Shown here: positions 1 to 11,100 of the stretch, in pieces
Position numbering within the stretch: position 1 is the stretch's first letter
Layout: every line of letters begins with the position of its first letter
Assembly: GCA_947652605.1 (NCBI GenBank)
Contig: OX393577.1
Span: forward strand, 61,280,108-61,344,107
Direction: 5' to 3'
Origin: Elmis aenea
Taxonomy: Eukaryota; Arthropoda; Insecta; Coleoptera; Elmidae
DNA length: 64,000 nt
Translations under genes and position numbers: made by a program
Notes under the pieces: model-generated
Databases searched by the model: none
What the model was told of the DNA's origin: nothing
The model's input: the letters and a program-made list of their open reading frames with translations, nothing else

Positions 1-613
1 TCTAAAATGATACTTTACCACAAAAATTTGAGAAAAACTCATTTTGTCCAATTTTTGTATCAAATGTCTTATACAAAAAAAAACTAAATAAAAAACAAAA
101 GAAGTTTTTTGTTTTGTTATTGTTTTGTTAAAACTGTTGCAATATATCATTGAAATCAGAAGACAAAATGCTATCCGACTATGAGACTAAAATTTTTTCG
201 CCGTATTTAAAAAAATGAAGTTGATGATGGTTCTGAAGAGACGAAACGTTGTTGGAAATTTTATGTTATCTCAAAATATAGAGCGTAAGAAGTTGCCATG
301 GAGAAGTGCTTCCAGATTGTCGATATCTTAAAAAATGTAAGAAATAGGGCCAAAAAACGAAAATAACTTTTTCAGTTTTTCTTGAATAACTTTTGAACTA
401 AGACAGCTATGAAAATTTTCTTTGCAGATATTTGATGAGTATCTAATTTCGCAACTTTGCCCTAATTTACCTACCTCGTAGCTCTTAAGATAAGCGAGAT
501 CCCCATGCATTTACTCGAATTTGGGACACCGTGTATATCTTTTGTTTTTTATGAATCATGTTTGGTTTAGATTCTATAAGCAAAAAACAAAAGAACACAT
601 GTTTTCAATTGAT
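1..613. other. Intronic sequence without a gene; one MITE end
   Basis: No coding exon of the minus-strand gene is recognisable here, although its cytoplasmic tail must continue to the left. Bases about 320-536 look like one end of a TA-flanked MITE: they close with GGGACACCGTGTA, a variant of the CAGGGTGTCCC terminus at 24480, and carry the usual phrase about the regulatory GAGATCCCCATG just before it. A hammerhead-like core lies at 222-250 (see findings). Confidence 0.4.
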
Positions 614-769
614 TGATATTCGCTTATTTGAAGAACTAATTAATACTTGTACCTCATCAGGTTTATGTTTTAGATAGTTGTGAAAGCTCTAAAATTTTAT
701 TTTTATCATTGTAGTTTTCATGATATAAACACTTGAACAAAAATAACAAATGTTAGTTAAAAACAAATA

Positions 770-1651
770 CAGGGTGAACCAAATTCGAATGTTTTACGGG
801 GTATCTTAGTTACTATAATGGTTAGCAAAAATTTGACACAGGGCTTCTGAGTTATTTTTTTGATATAAACACGCCTGTGTTGTCAGATTTTTACTATCAC
901 TTTACATTTTGGCATTACAGTCAAAACTTTAAATTTTCTCGTTTTTGAAAATTTGCTGTAACTTCTTTATTCATAAAAATAGAACTAAATGTTATTGAGG
1001 TTTTTATAAAAAAATGTTATGCTTAATTTGAAAACAAACATAATTTTTTTAACAATCTTGATTTTTGAAATATAAAGTAGGAGTAGCAAGTAGTAGGCCC
1101 TGACTTTATCTGAAAGGCAGGTATATCTCAATATAAATAACCCAAGCTACACATCAGATTTTTGTTAACTATACTACAGCAAACTACAGCAAACTACAGC
1201 AAATGGCTTCAAACTTCTTATACACGTTATTTATGAACAAATGAAGGATTATTAGGCCCTAAATAGGATTTTTAATTTTTCGAGGAAAATGGGAAAAGTG
1301 CAAAGGCTATAAGTCTTTGTACTTTTTTCAACAAAAAAATCGATTTTCTTAAAACTACAGCAAATGGCTTCAAACTTCTTATACACGTTATTTATGAACA
1401 AATGAAGGATTATTAGGCCCTAAATAGGATTTTTAATTTTTCGAGGAAAATGGGAAAAGTGCAAAGGCTATATATAGTCTTTGTACTTTTTCAACAAAAA
1501 AATCGATTTTCTTAAAACTACAGCAAATGGCTTCAAACTTCTTATACACATTATTTATGAACAAATAATTAGGCCCTAAATAGGATTTTTAATTTTTCGA
1601 GGAAAATGGGAACCGAGGTACCCGTAAAACATTCGAATTTGTTCCACCCTG
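770..1651. mobile_element. TA-type MITE, CAGGGTG termini
   Basis: Terminal inverted repeats of about 33 bp: the left begins CAGGGTGAACCAAATTCG, the right ends with the complement (CGAATTTGTTCCACCCTG). TA precedes the left end; the right flank is CA, so the duplication is imperfect. There is no transposase. It forms the inner part of the larger fold-back around it, so the whole may be one element with very long arms. Confidence 0.7.
1190..1613. repeat. Tandem repeat, period 161-163 bp, about 2.6 copies
   Basis: The phrase CAAATGGCTTCAAACTTCTT recurs at 1200, 1361 and 1524. Each unit continues through TTAGGCCCTAAATAGG and TTTTTCGAGGAAAATGGG. The third unit is cut short at 1613. A short triplication of AACTACAGCA precedes the first unit (about 1173-1203). 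Confidence 0.9.
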
Positions 1652-1870
1652 CATTTGTTTTTCGCGTTTTTAAATAGCATTTGTTATTTTTGTTCAGGTG
1701 TTTATATCATGAAAAGTAAAATGATTAGAAATAAAATTTTAGAGAGCTTTCAGAACGATCTAAAAAATAAACCTCATGAGGTACAAGTATTAATTAACTC
1801 TTCAAATAAGCGAATATCACCCAAATTTTTAATTATTGCTCAATATATTACAGTTGTAACAGAAACTCAC

Positions 1871-2130
1871 CTTTGGAGGAAAACTAGGTTCAGTGTAATC
1901 TGCAGAATATCGATAGACATCAGGTCCTGCAACATTAACAGGGCCAGCTAGAGGCACACCAATTCTTGTTATAACTGATTCACTACCTGTTTCCGATTCT
2001 GCACCAGGGATGTAATCGTCACAATGCATATTGCTTACTGACGAACCAGTACGCAGGTCCAATTTTAAATCCGAAATATTCGAACTTCGATCAGATTCTT
2101 TACATTGTTTTTCGATGGTATTTGCATCGG
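1871..2130 (-). CDS. kirre: kirre coding exon 7 (cytoplasmic tail, part)
   Basis: Residues 546-632. Acceptor AG at 2131-2132 behind a T-rich tract; donor GTGAGT at 1865-1870; the exon ends in phase 0 after PPK. The tail has the family phrase DRSSNISDLKLDL, and GVPLAGPV and DYTEPSFPPK, which resemble the juxtamembrane part of Kirre. It is hydrophilic with no domain fold. The next exon, with the C-terminal motifs, is outside the window to the left. Confidence 0.9.
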
Positions 2131-5100
2131 CTAAAAAAAAAAGTAACATTTTAATTGCAGCTCAGAAATATTAAAATGTAAATATCGATTCAAAATGGGC
2201 TCTACTTACTTTCAGGAGGCGTTTTCTTGTTACTTTGACGCTGACACAGAAATATAATCATCACGATGATAACAAGCACGATGATGGCACCAACAACACC
2301 GATAACAATGATTAAAATAGGGAAGCTCTCTGAAAATGAAACTTCACGAATTAATTAACATCAAAGAAGTCGAGATATTTCATGATTACTTACTTTGTGG
2401 CATCAGGTTTATTTCGACGACATCGGAACCGTAAGGATTGGTAACGCTGCAGTTGTACATTCCGAAATGCCGTTCCTGTGATTCCCTGATGATGAGGGTC
2501 GATTTAATACCTTCCGGTAGTGGATCTTCCAGGATTGAATAATCTTGGTCGTGTAAGTCGACTTCTCTTCCGTTGAATGTCCATACGACTCGATCAGGTG
2601 CCGGAACAGAATATGCAGTGCATTCTACTCTAACATTGTCACCTTCAATACCGAACTGTGTTTTATGGCTGATGATAGATGGAGGGCCTGCAAATACAAG
2701 AAAAAATGAATTAGAACAAAATCCAAAAGAGCCTCAAAAAAATTATTAAAAATAGAATACTTCACAAAAAGTTGCCCCATAGAATATGGTTTTCGAAATC
2801 TCTAAAAATAAGGGAAATTGACTTTATATTGTAAGCAACATTCTCATGTTAATCGTGTTAAGCCTGATATTTGGGACACCTTGTATATTACAATGTAGTC
2901 GATAGACCCCAAAAATAATAAATATGGCATATCTGATGAATTAAAATTATGCAACATCCAAGCATTACATTAATTGCAATTTTTAAAATGAAAACGCAAT
3001 CAAAAAGCAGTATATTTTAATTTTAAAAATACCGCGTATTTTGTGAAGCTAAAGTTCTGTCAATTTGGGTGTTACATTTTGCATTTATTGGACGCTTATT
3101 CTAATTAAATGGACACGTATTGTTCAATTTTACCCTAAATGTTGTTATCTATCTTATATACATAAAAGAGCTTGTTTGTTTGTGTGTTTGTTCGCTATAG
3201 AATCCTAGGTCCGTTGACCGATCGGGACCAAATTTTGCACAGTTACTATTTAGGACCCTACGGATAAAACGTCGTATAAAGAACGGCCAGGAACAGCCGG
3301 GAACGGCCGGAAACGTCTGGGAACGCCCGCCGAGCGCGAGCGCGCAGCGCGAGTAGTCTGTGACTGATAATCTGGGAACGTCCGCCGAGCGCGAGCGCGA
3401 GTAGTCTGTGATTGATAAAAGAGAATTGTAATCACCCGTGCAACGCCGGGTCAATCAGCTAGTATATCTATATTTATAAAAGAGCTTGTTTGTTTGTTTG
3501 TTTGTGTGTTTGTTCGCTATACAATCCTAGGTCCGTTGACCGATCGGGACCAAATTTTGCACAGTTACTATTTAGGATCCAACGGATTAAACGCCGTATA
3601 AAGAACGGCCGGGAACAGCCGGGAACGTCTCGTCCGCCGTGGTCCGCCAAGAGCGAGCGCGAGCGCAAGTATTCTGTGATTGATAAAATCTGGGAACGTT
3701 CGCAGGGCGCGAGCGCGGAGCGCGAGTAGTCTGTGATTGATAAAAGAGAATTGTAATCACCCGTGCAACGCCGGGTAAATCATCTAGTATATATATATAA
3801 AAGAGCTTGTTTGTTTGTGTGTTTGTTCGCTATAGAATCCTAGGTCCGTTGATCGATCGGGACCAAATTTTGCACAGTTACTATTTAGGACCCAACGGAT
3901 TAAACGCCGTATAAAGAATGGCTGGAAACGACCGGGAACGGCCGGAAACGTCTGGGAACGCCCGCCGAGCGCGAGCGCGCAGCGCGAGTAGTCTGTGATT
4001 GTTAATTTGGGAACGTCCGCCGGGCGCAAGCGCGGAGCGCGAGTAGTCTGTGATTGATAAAAGAGAATTGTTATCACCCGCGCAACGCCGGGTATATCAG
4101 CTAGTTGAGGATAAAATTGCACTTTTAATAAATAATATGACGTCATATGTTTCGATTGAGGTACTGTCATACGCTACATCAAATGTACGGCACAGACTTG
4201 TTAAGTAAAAGGAGATAGATATATTATCGGATGTGTAATCTTTTCCGGAATTTTGACTTTTAACTTTTAAAATCGCGTATTTGCAATGTTTTATCCTTGT
4301 TTAACACATTCTATAAAAACGTTGCTCCCATTGCACGTATATTTTATACCATACGTTCATTTCAAAACAGATAAACTAAAAACTACAGCCACGAGAGGGT
4401 GAAACCTGTAATATATTGGGTTATTTATTAAGTATTTAATAAGGGTATTTGTATGAACGTATTTGAGAGGAAAAAGCATTTTCAATTAAATTAGAACATT
4501 ATCTACTGAAAATGTTGCTAAACGCCATAATGGTGCATGCGAATTGATTATGGTTAATACAACACTTTAATTAACTGAAAATTATTGCACAATTTTTGAT
4601 TATTAAAATTATACCTAAAACAAATAGTTAAATGAAATTTTGCAATTTTATGGCATGAAAATGATTAAACACGTTAATATTTTGTCTATAACAATCACAA
4701 TAAACCACGAAATCTAATACATAAGCATGAAATCATTAATTTAGGAGTTTCCGCAGGCTTCTGCCGATTTACTTTACTTCTAATGCATAAGTGATTAACA
4801 CGTTTTTATTAAATAAATGATAATGCAGTTTAGGGAAATGTATCTAAAATAAACTAAATCAAATAGTTTTATCATTTTATAGTAGTTACACAAATTAAAA
4901 TGGTAAAAAATTAAAATTTTGTTTTTTTTTATTGACAGCATGTTTCGCTCGTACAGAAAGTGTAATCAATCAACCGCAAATGTGATAAATGTGTCTATGG
5001 GTCCAAATAATTTAAATGAGTAATTTTTTGCTGTGAAAACATAATTTTCAGTGTAGTTTTCCTAGTTAATTTGAGAAATACATAATTTGCATACAATATG

Positions 5101-8100
5101 GATCACTCAAAACATTCAAATTAATTGTCTAAATAAAAAAAATTGTGTACCTTTTAAATAAACTGTTGCTTCGGCTCCAACCTCTGGAAATCCAGGTACT
5201 TGAGCTTTACAGTAATAACGGCCAGCCGTTTCTCCATCAACCCGCAACGTAAGGTTGGGACTTGTGTTAACAATTCTACTGCTATCTTCATGAATCCAAG
5301 TTATATCAGGAAACGGATTACCATCAACGTCACACGTTAATGTGACACTGGTGCCACGATCGGCTTGTATTGATTTTGGTTTATTTCTAAATTGTGGACC
5401 ATCTACAATGATTCAGATTAGTTATTACAGTGTGGAATATAAGAGATCGTTTACTCACAGCTAATATCAAGTGTTTCACTCTCCTCACTTTTTCCAACAG
5501 GGTTGTGGACCTCACATTTAACTATTGCGTCATGGTATTTTCTTGTAACATTATGTAATACAATTTCAGTAGTATAATCTCCGATGATCAGTTCGTCGTT
5601 TTGGAACCAGCGATAAGTAACATCGGGAGGGTTTGCATCTGCATGACAACCTAATCTAACTTCTGCACCTTCTGGTATGCGACCATTGGGAGCTGCACCA
5701 CTGATTATTGATACGGTTACTTTAGGAGCATATTTTACCTGAAAACAATTGGATAGATGTAAGTGGTTGGGAAAAAATTGATCCAGGACCAAAGCATGGA
5801 GGAAGCCAAAATAAATGATCCACAATCACACCCTTGACAACCCCAAAGAAATTAATCTAAGATCAAACCCAGCAAAATTGATCCAAGATCATACTCTTAA
5901 GGAACCCAAAAAATTGATCTAGCACCAAACCCCTGAGAAACCCAAAATAAATGACCTCAGAATCAAACTCTTGAGAAGCGCAAACAAATTAATTCATGAT
6001 TAAACCCAACAAAATTGATCCAGGTTCAAACTCCTAAGGAAGCCGAAAAATTGATCCAGGACCAAACCCCTGAGAAATCCAAAATAAATTACTCAGAATC
6101 AAACCTTTAAGAATCCCTAACAAATTAATCCAAGATCAAACCCCTGACAAACCCAACATTTATTTTTTATCCAGGATCGAACTCCTGAGGAACCCAAAAT
6201 ATTGATTCCGGATCAAACAATTGAGAAAACCAAAACTTGATCCAGAATCAAACCCCTGAGGAACCCAAAAATTCGATCCAGTATCAATTCCTGAGGAACC
6301 CAAAAAACATGATTATGTGTGTAGAAACAACATGTACCTCTAATTTTAATTTTGCTGATCGATGGGTTCTTTCTGCTGTATTTTGTGCCTGACATGTAAA
6401 AGTAGTGTTGTGATGTTCTTTTCTGGGTGTCAGTTTCAAAATCGATTTGGCAGTGAATCTCCTGCCGTCGGTTAATTCATCCACAATGTATTCAATATTA
6501 TCCGTAAGAACCGTCCCATGGCCATCGATCCAAGTAATTTCAGCAGCAGGTTTGCCTCCATAGCTTATACATTCCAGTTCGATTTCTCTGTCTTCCGTTG
6601 TGACCAAGAAGTCACCCTGAATGATTTTGGGTGGGTCTGGTGGAACAAGAACCGTAACCGTTGCAAAATGACTTCGAATTCCAGGTTGGCCTAGGGGACC
6701 CGGGGATACTTGGCACTGGTAACGGGCGTCATCATCCAGCATTACTGGATAAATGTCCAAAGAAAAGTCACCTGCAACAAGAGAAAATAAATGAGTACCT
6801 ACTTTTAATCACAAAATTTATGAATAAATTATTATATATTGTTTTAATTAGAACTTTCAGATGAATAATTCACACTATAAATAAATAATTTTAATTAAAT
6901 CAGTTTTTTTATTTTTGTTGTTCTTTTACATTATACAACTCATTATTTTATAAGTTTTGGCACAGTATCATAAAAATAGTCGCCTTAAGTTTTGGGAATT
7001 AAATTACAGATCTGAAACTCCCAGAATAGTTTTTCAAACGTAAGCTAGTCGATAATTTGGTTAAAATTAAAATGCATTAAAGATGTTCGTTGTAATTTTT
7101 ATTACACTATTTTTATATGGCTAAACGAAACAAAATAAAAATTCATAATTATGGGCATCAAGAACATCAAAACTAAATGTTTTCCAGAGTTATATGTGCC
7201 ATTGGCCATTTCCCTCGGGAAAATAGTGGAAAAACTGAAAAGTTGAATAATAAAAGTAATTTTTGCGATCGCGTTGGCCATGAAACCGTCAGAGACCAAA
7301 TCTAAATTTTTCTATTTACCAATGCGCGCGTCCTTTGCAAGTAAAACGGTGCAAAGTTTATGAAAAAATCTTAAACGGTTCCGGAGAAAATCGCGAAAAA
7401 CGAGGCCCTTGTAAAAACGGTTTTCCCTAATGTTAAACGCCTGTGCAAGTCGCATAGATTAAGTTATAAAATTTCTCAAATCATAGCGCTTATAGGGGTT
7501 TCGTTTTTGACGTTTTTCTCCGGAACCGTTTAAGATTTTTTCAAAAACCTTGCACCATTTTACTTACAAAGGATACGCGCACTGGTAAATAGAAACATTT
7601 CGATTTTGTCTCTGACGGTTTCATGGCCAACGCGATCGCAAAAATGACCTTTTTATACCAATTTTTCAATTCTTCCCCTATTTTTACGAAGGAAATGGCC
7701 AGTGGCACGTATAACTCTGGAAAACATTTAGTTTTAATGTCCTTGATGCAATAAACACAGCCTTAATTAAATTCTAGCGACAACCGATCGTGGCCCTCCC
7801 TTGTTAGTCAAAAGTAATTTGTTTAAACAAGAAATTTGATGTATTTTTTACGTGAAGTTACAAATTTTAAAATTTGATTACTAACAGCACCTTAGCCTTT
7901 TTTTCAAGCTCAATTTTTCGTTTTTTAAACTAGACGTATTTATTATTGAAGTAATTATAAAATGATTACACTTCACTTATATGATTAGGTATACTTTTTT
8001 CATCAAATCCATGTAAATTAAAATAATAGCATGTTTTTATTTGCTATTTTCATTTTAGCCTCTAATTTGGCAATGTTTGGCCTCTCTACGAATACGAACA

Positions 8101-11100
8101 TAAACTATTATATATTTTATATTCTTCCCCATAAAAAAATAAGAACAGACATCTAATGACAATTTAGAAATAGGTAGAAATAGTCGGGAAATCCCCCATT
8201 CACGCGAAACACATTTTGTTTTATGTTAATGCTAAAAGCAGAGTTCTTATTCTTGTTTTCGTGTAGGAAAGAATCACAAGTCTATAATAAGGACCATCGA
8301 CTGCCCACTTTAAAATTAATAGATAAAGAAATGTCTATGTATTTTTTCAAAGTTCAGTTTTAGAATCAGGATTTGTTTGTAGCAAGGGCGACACCATAGT
8401 TCGTCGTTGTATCGAACAACATTTTTAGTGGATCTTGGTAACAATCTTTAATATCGTTGTCGTTTTAGTCATCCGTAGGGAAGACCTTTTCCTTAAAACG
8501 AGGTAAGCATTATTAACCTTTAGAAATCCCCGAAGAACAAAACGCTTTCACAGGACCGTAATAAAGTTGTTCCTTTTATGAACTCGTTAGGAGCTATAGA
8601 CATAGGTGCGCCAATCACTTTTCCTGTTTTTATGATCATACTTAATAGCACTGTATTTATTTGTTAGATACCAATTACAATGTAAGCGATCGAACGTTTT
8701 ACGACAGTTACAAGTACGACTATAAAATGATCGAATTCTATTAATTACTTTACGGTAGATAAGTCTTGCCTTCATGGATGTTAAACTGTTGGTACACTAG
8801 CGCTGGCCGGTTCAAATTCGATGCGATTGTAGGGATGGATATATGCTTGCTGCATTGATATGCAATATTTTTCTAAAATAAATATTTTCTGACATGTGAC
8901 ACTAAACAAAACGAAGCTTTTTAGAGATATATTCTTAGAATATTGCCATTACCATTTGCCCAAAAAATAAATCCCTTGCGAAAACACAAAATTTATATCT
9001 AAATATAACATGGCATATACAGGGTGTTTCTTAAATATAGCGAAAAAATTCAGGTGGTGATTTCTTATCGAAAATTAAGGGGGGTCTTTCATATACATTT
9101 TTTTCCTTAGACGTCTCCTTTCGGAGTTACACCCCCGTAAAGGGGAGCGGTAAAATTAGGTTTTTATTTTATTTCTCAAATTTGGATAAATGTAGGAGAA
9201 TGATATTTGGTAGATGTTTTATACTTATTGAAAGGTTTCCTATATTATTATATTTTCAATCATCTCCCACCTTCACAGGGGGCTGAAACGTGTGACCCCT
9301 GTTGTTTTTTTAAATCAGAACTTTTTGGTCGGTTGAAATTTTGCAATTCTGTGTTTGTTGATATTTGTGCTAAAAGTGATTAATTATTAAAAGTATTAAT
9401 TTTAACGCATAAAAATTAAATTGTGTCTGAAGAATTAAAAGGAAAGCAGAGAAATAAAAATTAGAAGAGGACTGAACATGGCAGAATTTAGAAAGGGATA
9501 TTTATTAACATCTGAAGGTTACGTTATGACTGCAGGTATTGTTGGTAAAACTATTATTTTTTAGGAGATCAAAATATTTCTCTCTTTACGCCATCTTTCA
9601 GTCCCGTTAATAACAAGTTACCCTGAAGCGATCCCTTGTTTTCCAAAATTTTGAACCCATTCTGAATTTCTTAGAAGTTATTCTAATTTTAATCTATTTT
9701 GCTGTAATTGTCACAGTTAGGTCAAGTATACATGTAGAAACCACTGATCATTGATTCCAAATGGAATCATAATATTTTTGAAAAGGTAAAAACAAAATTA
9801 AACTTGCATTTGTCGAGGTAACTGAATTGAAAAAAAGTTGCTTTTATCAAGTATTTACTGTATTATCATCAAAATCGATTGATGAGTGGAATAAAAACTT
9901 CCTAAGGGTTTAAAGCAGCAGTGGACACTTAGATTATAGGAAAAAATGCGATATTTCAGTATAAAATCAGTTTAGCTAAAACTGTTGAAACTACGCGCAC
10001 TAAAGTACTGTGACGCTTGATCTGACAGGGACGAGACAGTGTTTTGCAATGGTCTTGTTTCAAATGACTTAAAACCAAAGAACTTAAAAAAAAAAACTAG
10101 TTATTTATGAAGAATTGTTTGTAAAAATGCGAGACTGGTTTCGAGGTTCTCGACTCTTCGTCAATAGTATTTTTACAAGAGATTATTCATGAAAAAAAGA
10201 TGTGTGAGTTCCGGTTAAACTTATTCATATTACATTGTGAAAATAGTTAGAAATCAGTGCTTCTAGTTTCTTGTAAACTTCAATTTGCATTGACCAATGC
10301 ACGTAGTAATTTTTAGAGAACCCAAACGCACACAATTCTTTCGGGGCTAGCGCGTTACGACTTGGTTTTCCACTTAAAAGGCACGCAAACAGTATCATTC
10401 TTCAAAACTCAAATATCGCTGGTGGTATTATTTTAAAAACTCGGTCGCGCTCCTTTGTAAACTGTCGACTTTGAAGCTTGAGGACCAATCCTTTATTTTA
10501 AAGGCAACGTAAATCAAACACAATATAGCTTTAACTACCTTAAAAGAACAGGAAACAGATTTAAACAAGAGGAGATAAAAGAAAGTTACTCGAATTTAGT
10601 TTTTTCTCTCGCGCCGTGAACAACCGGGGGTGGCTGTAAGTTTGGAAATTTCTCTCTACATGCCCATAAAAGTTGCGAACTCAAGGATTGTATATATAAA
10701 TATGCACAATGGTATACAAGAGTTTAGTTGTTCGATAAAATCTGCTTGACGGTCTCCAACTCTCTGCAGAATTTACATTCCCTAGCAACGCATAATGTCA
10801 CAAAATTTACAGGAAACTTCAACCCTCCCAGTACAAACGAACACACAAGAGGAAAAGATTTCGCGCAGCCGACTTGATTTGGCCACAATATTCATATAAG
10901 TTGCGGGATGAAAATGAAAAAATGTTCATATGTTGAAGCGACGCGTAAAATGTTAATAACGTAGAAAATGAAGCTTCACGCACCGAAGTTAAATTCCGCA
11001 ATTACATACAGTTAGTTCCTTGCTTTTTTGCCACAAGCACTTCTAATGATACAGAAATACACCATTTTAGTGTAAAAAAAGAGCTTTGGATTAAGTTTTC

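Larger units (their letters stand above)
614..1819. repeat. Long fold-back (inverted repeat), arms about 190-200 bp
   Basis: Bases 614-805 and 1619-1819 are reverse complements with few mismatches; both arms contain, for example, TTCGCTTATTTGAAGA and CATGATATAAACAC. The middle holds a MITE and a tandem repeat. The right arm ends 51 nt inside the intron that follows exon 7 of kirre, so a transcript would carry a hairpin of roughly 200 bp there. Confidence 0.85.
2688..5150. other. kirre intron 4
   Basis: A 2,463-bp intron. It holds three tandem Helitron-like elements (3148-4104) and, near 2866-2888, a degenerate MITE end reading GGGACACCTTGTA. From 4105 to 5150 I see only AT-rich sequence without a gene or clear repeat. 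Confidence 0.8.

Noticed and set aside
3149..4170. Arginine- and serine-rich minus-strand open frames of 60-128 codons
   Set aside because: They arise from the CpG-rich interior repeated in the three Helitron-like units and read through element boundaries.
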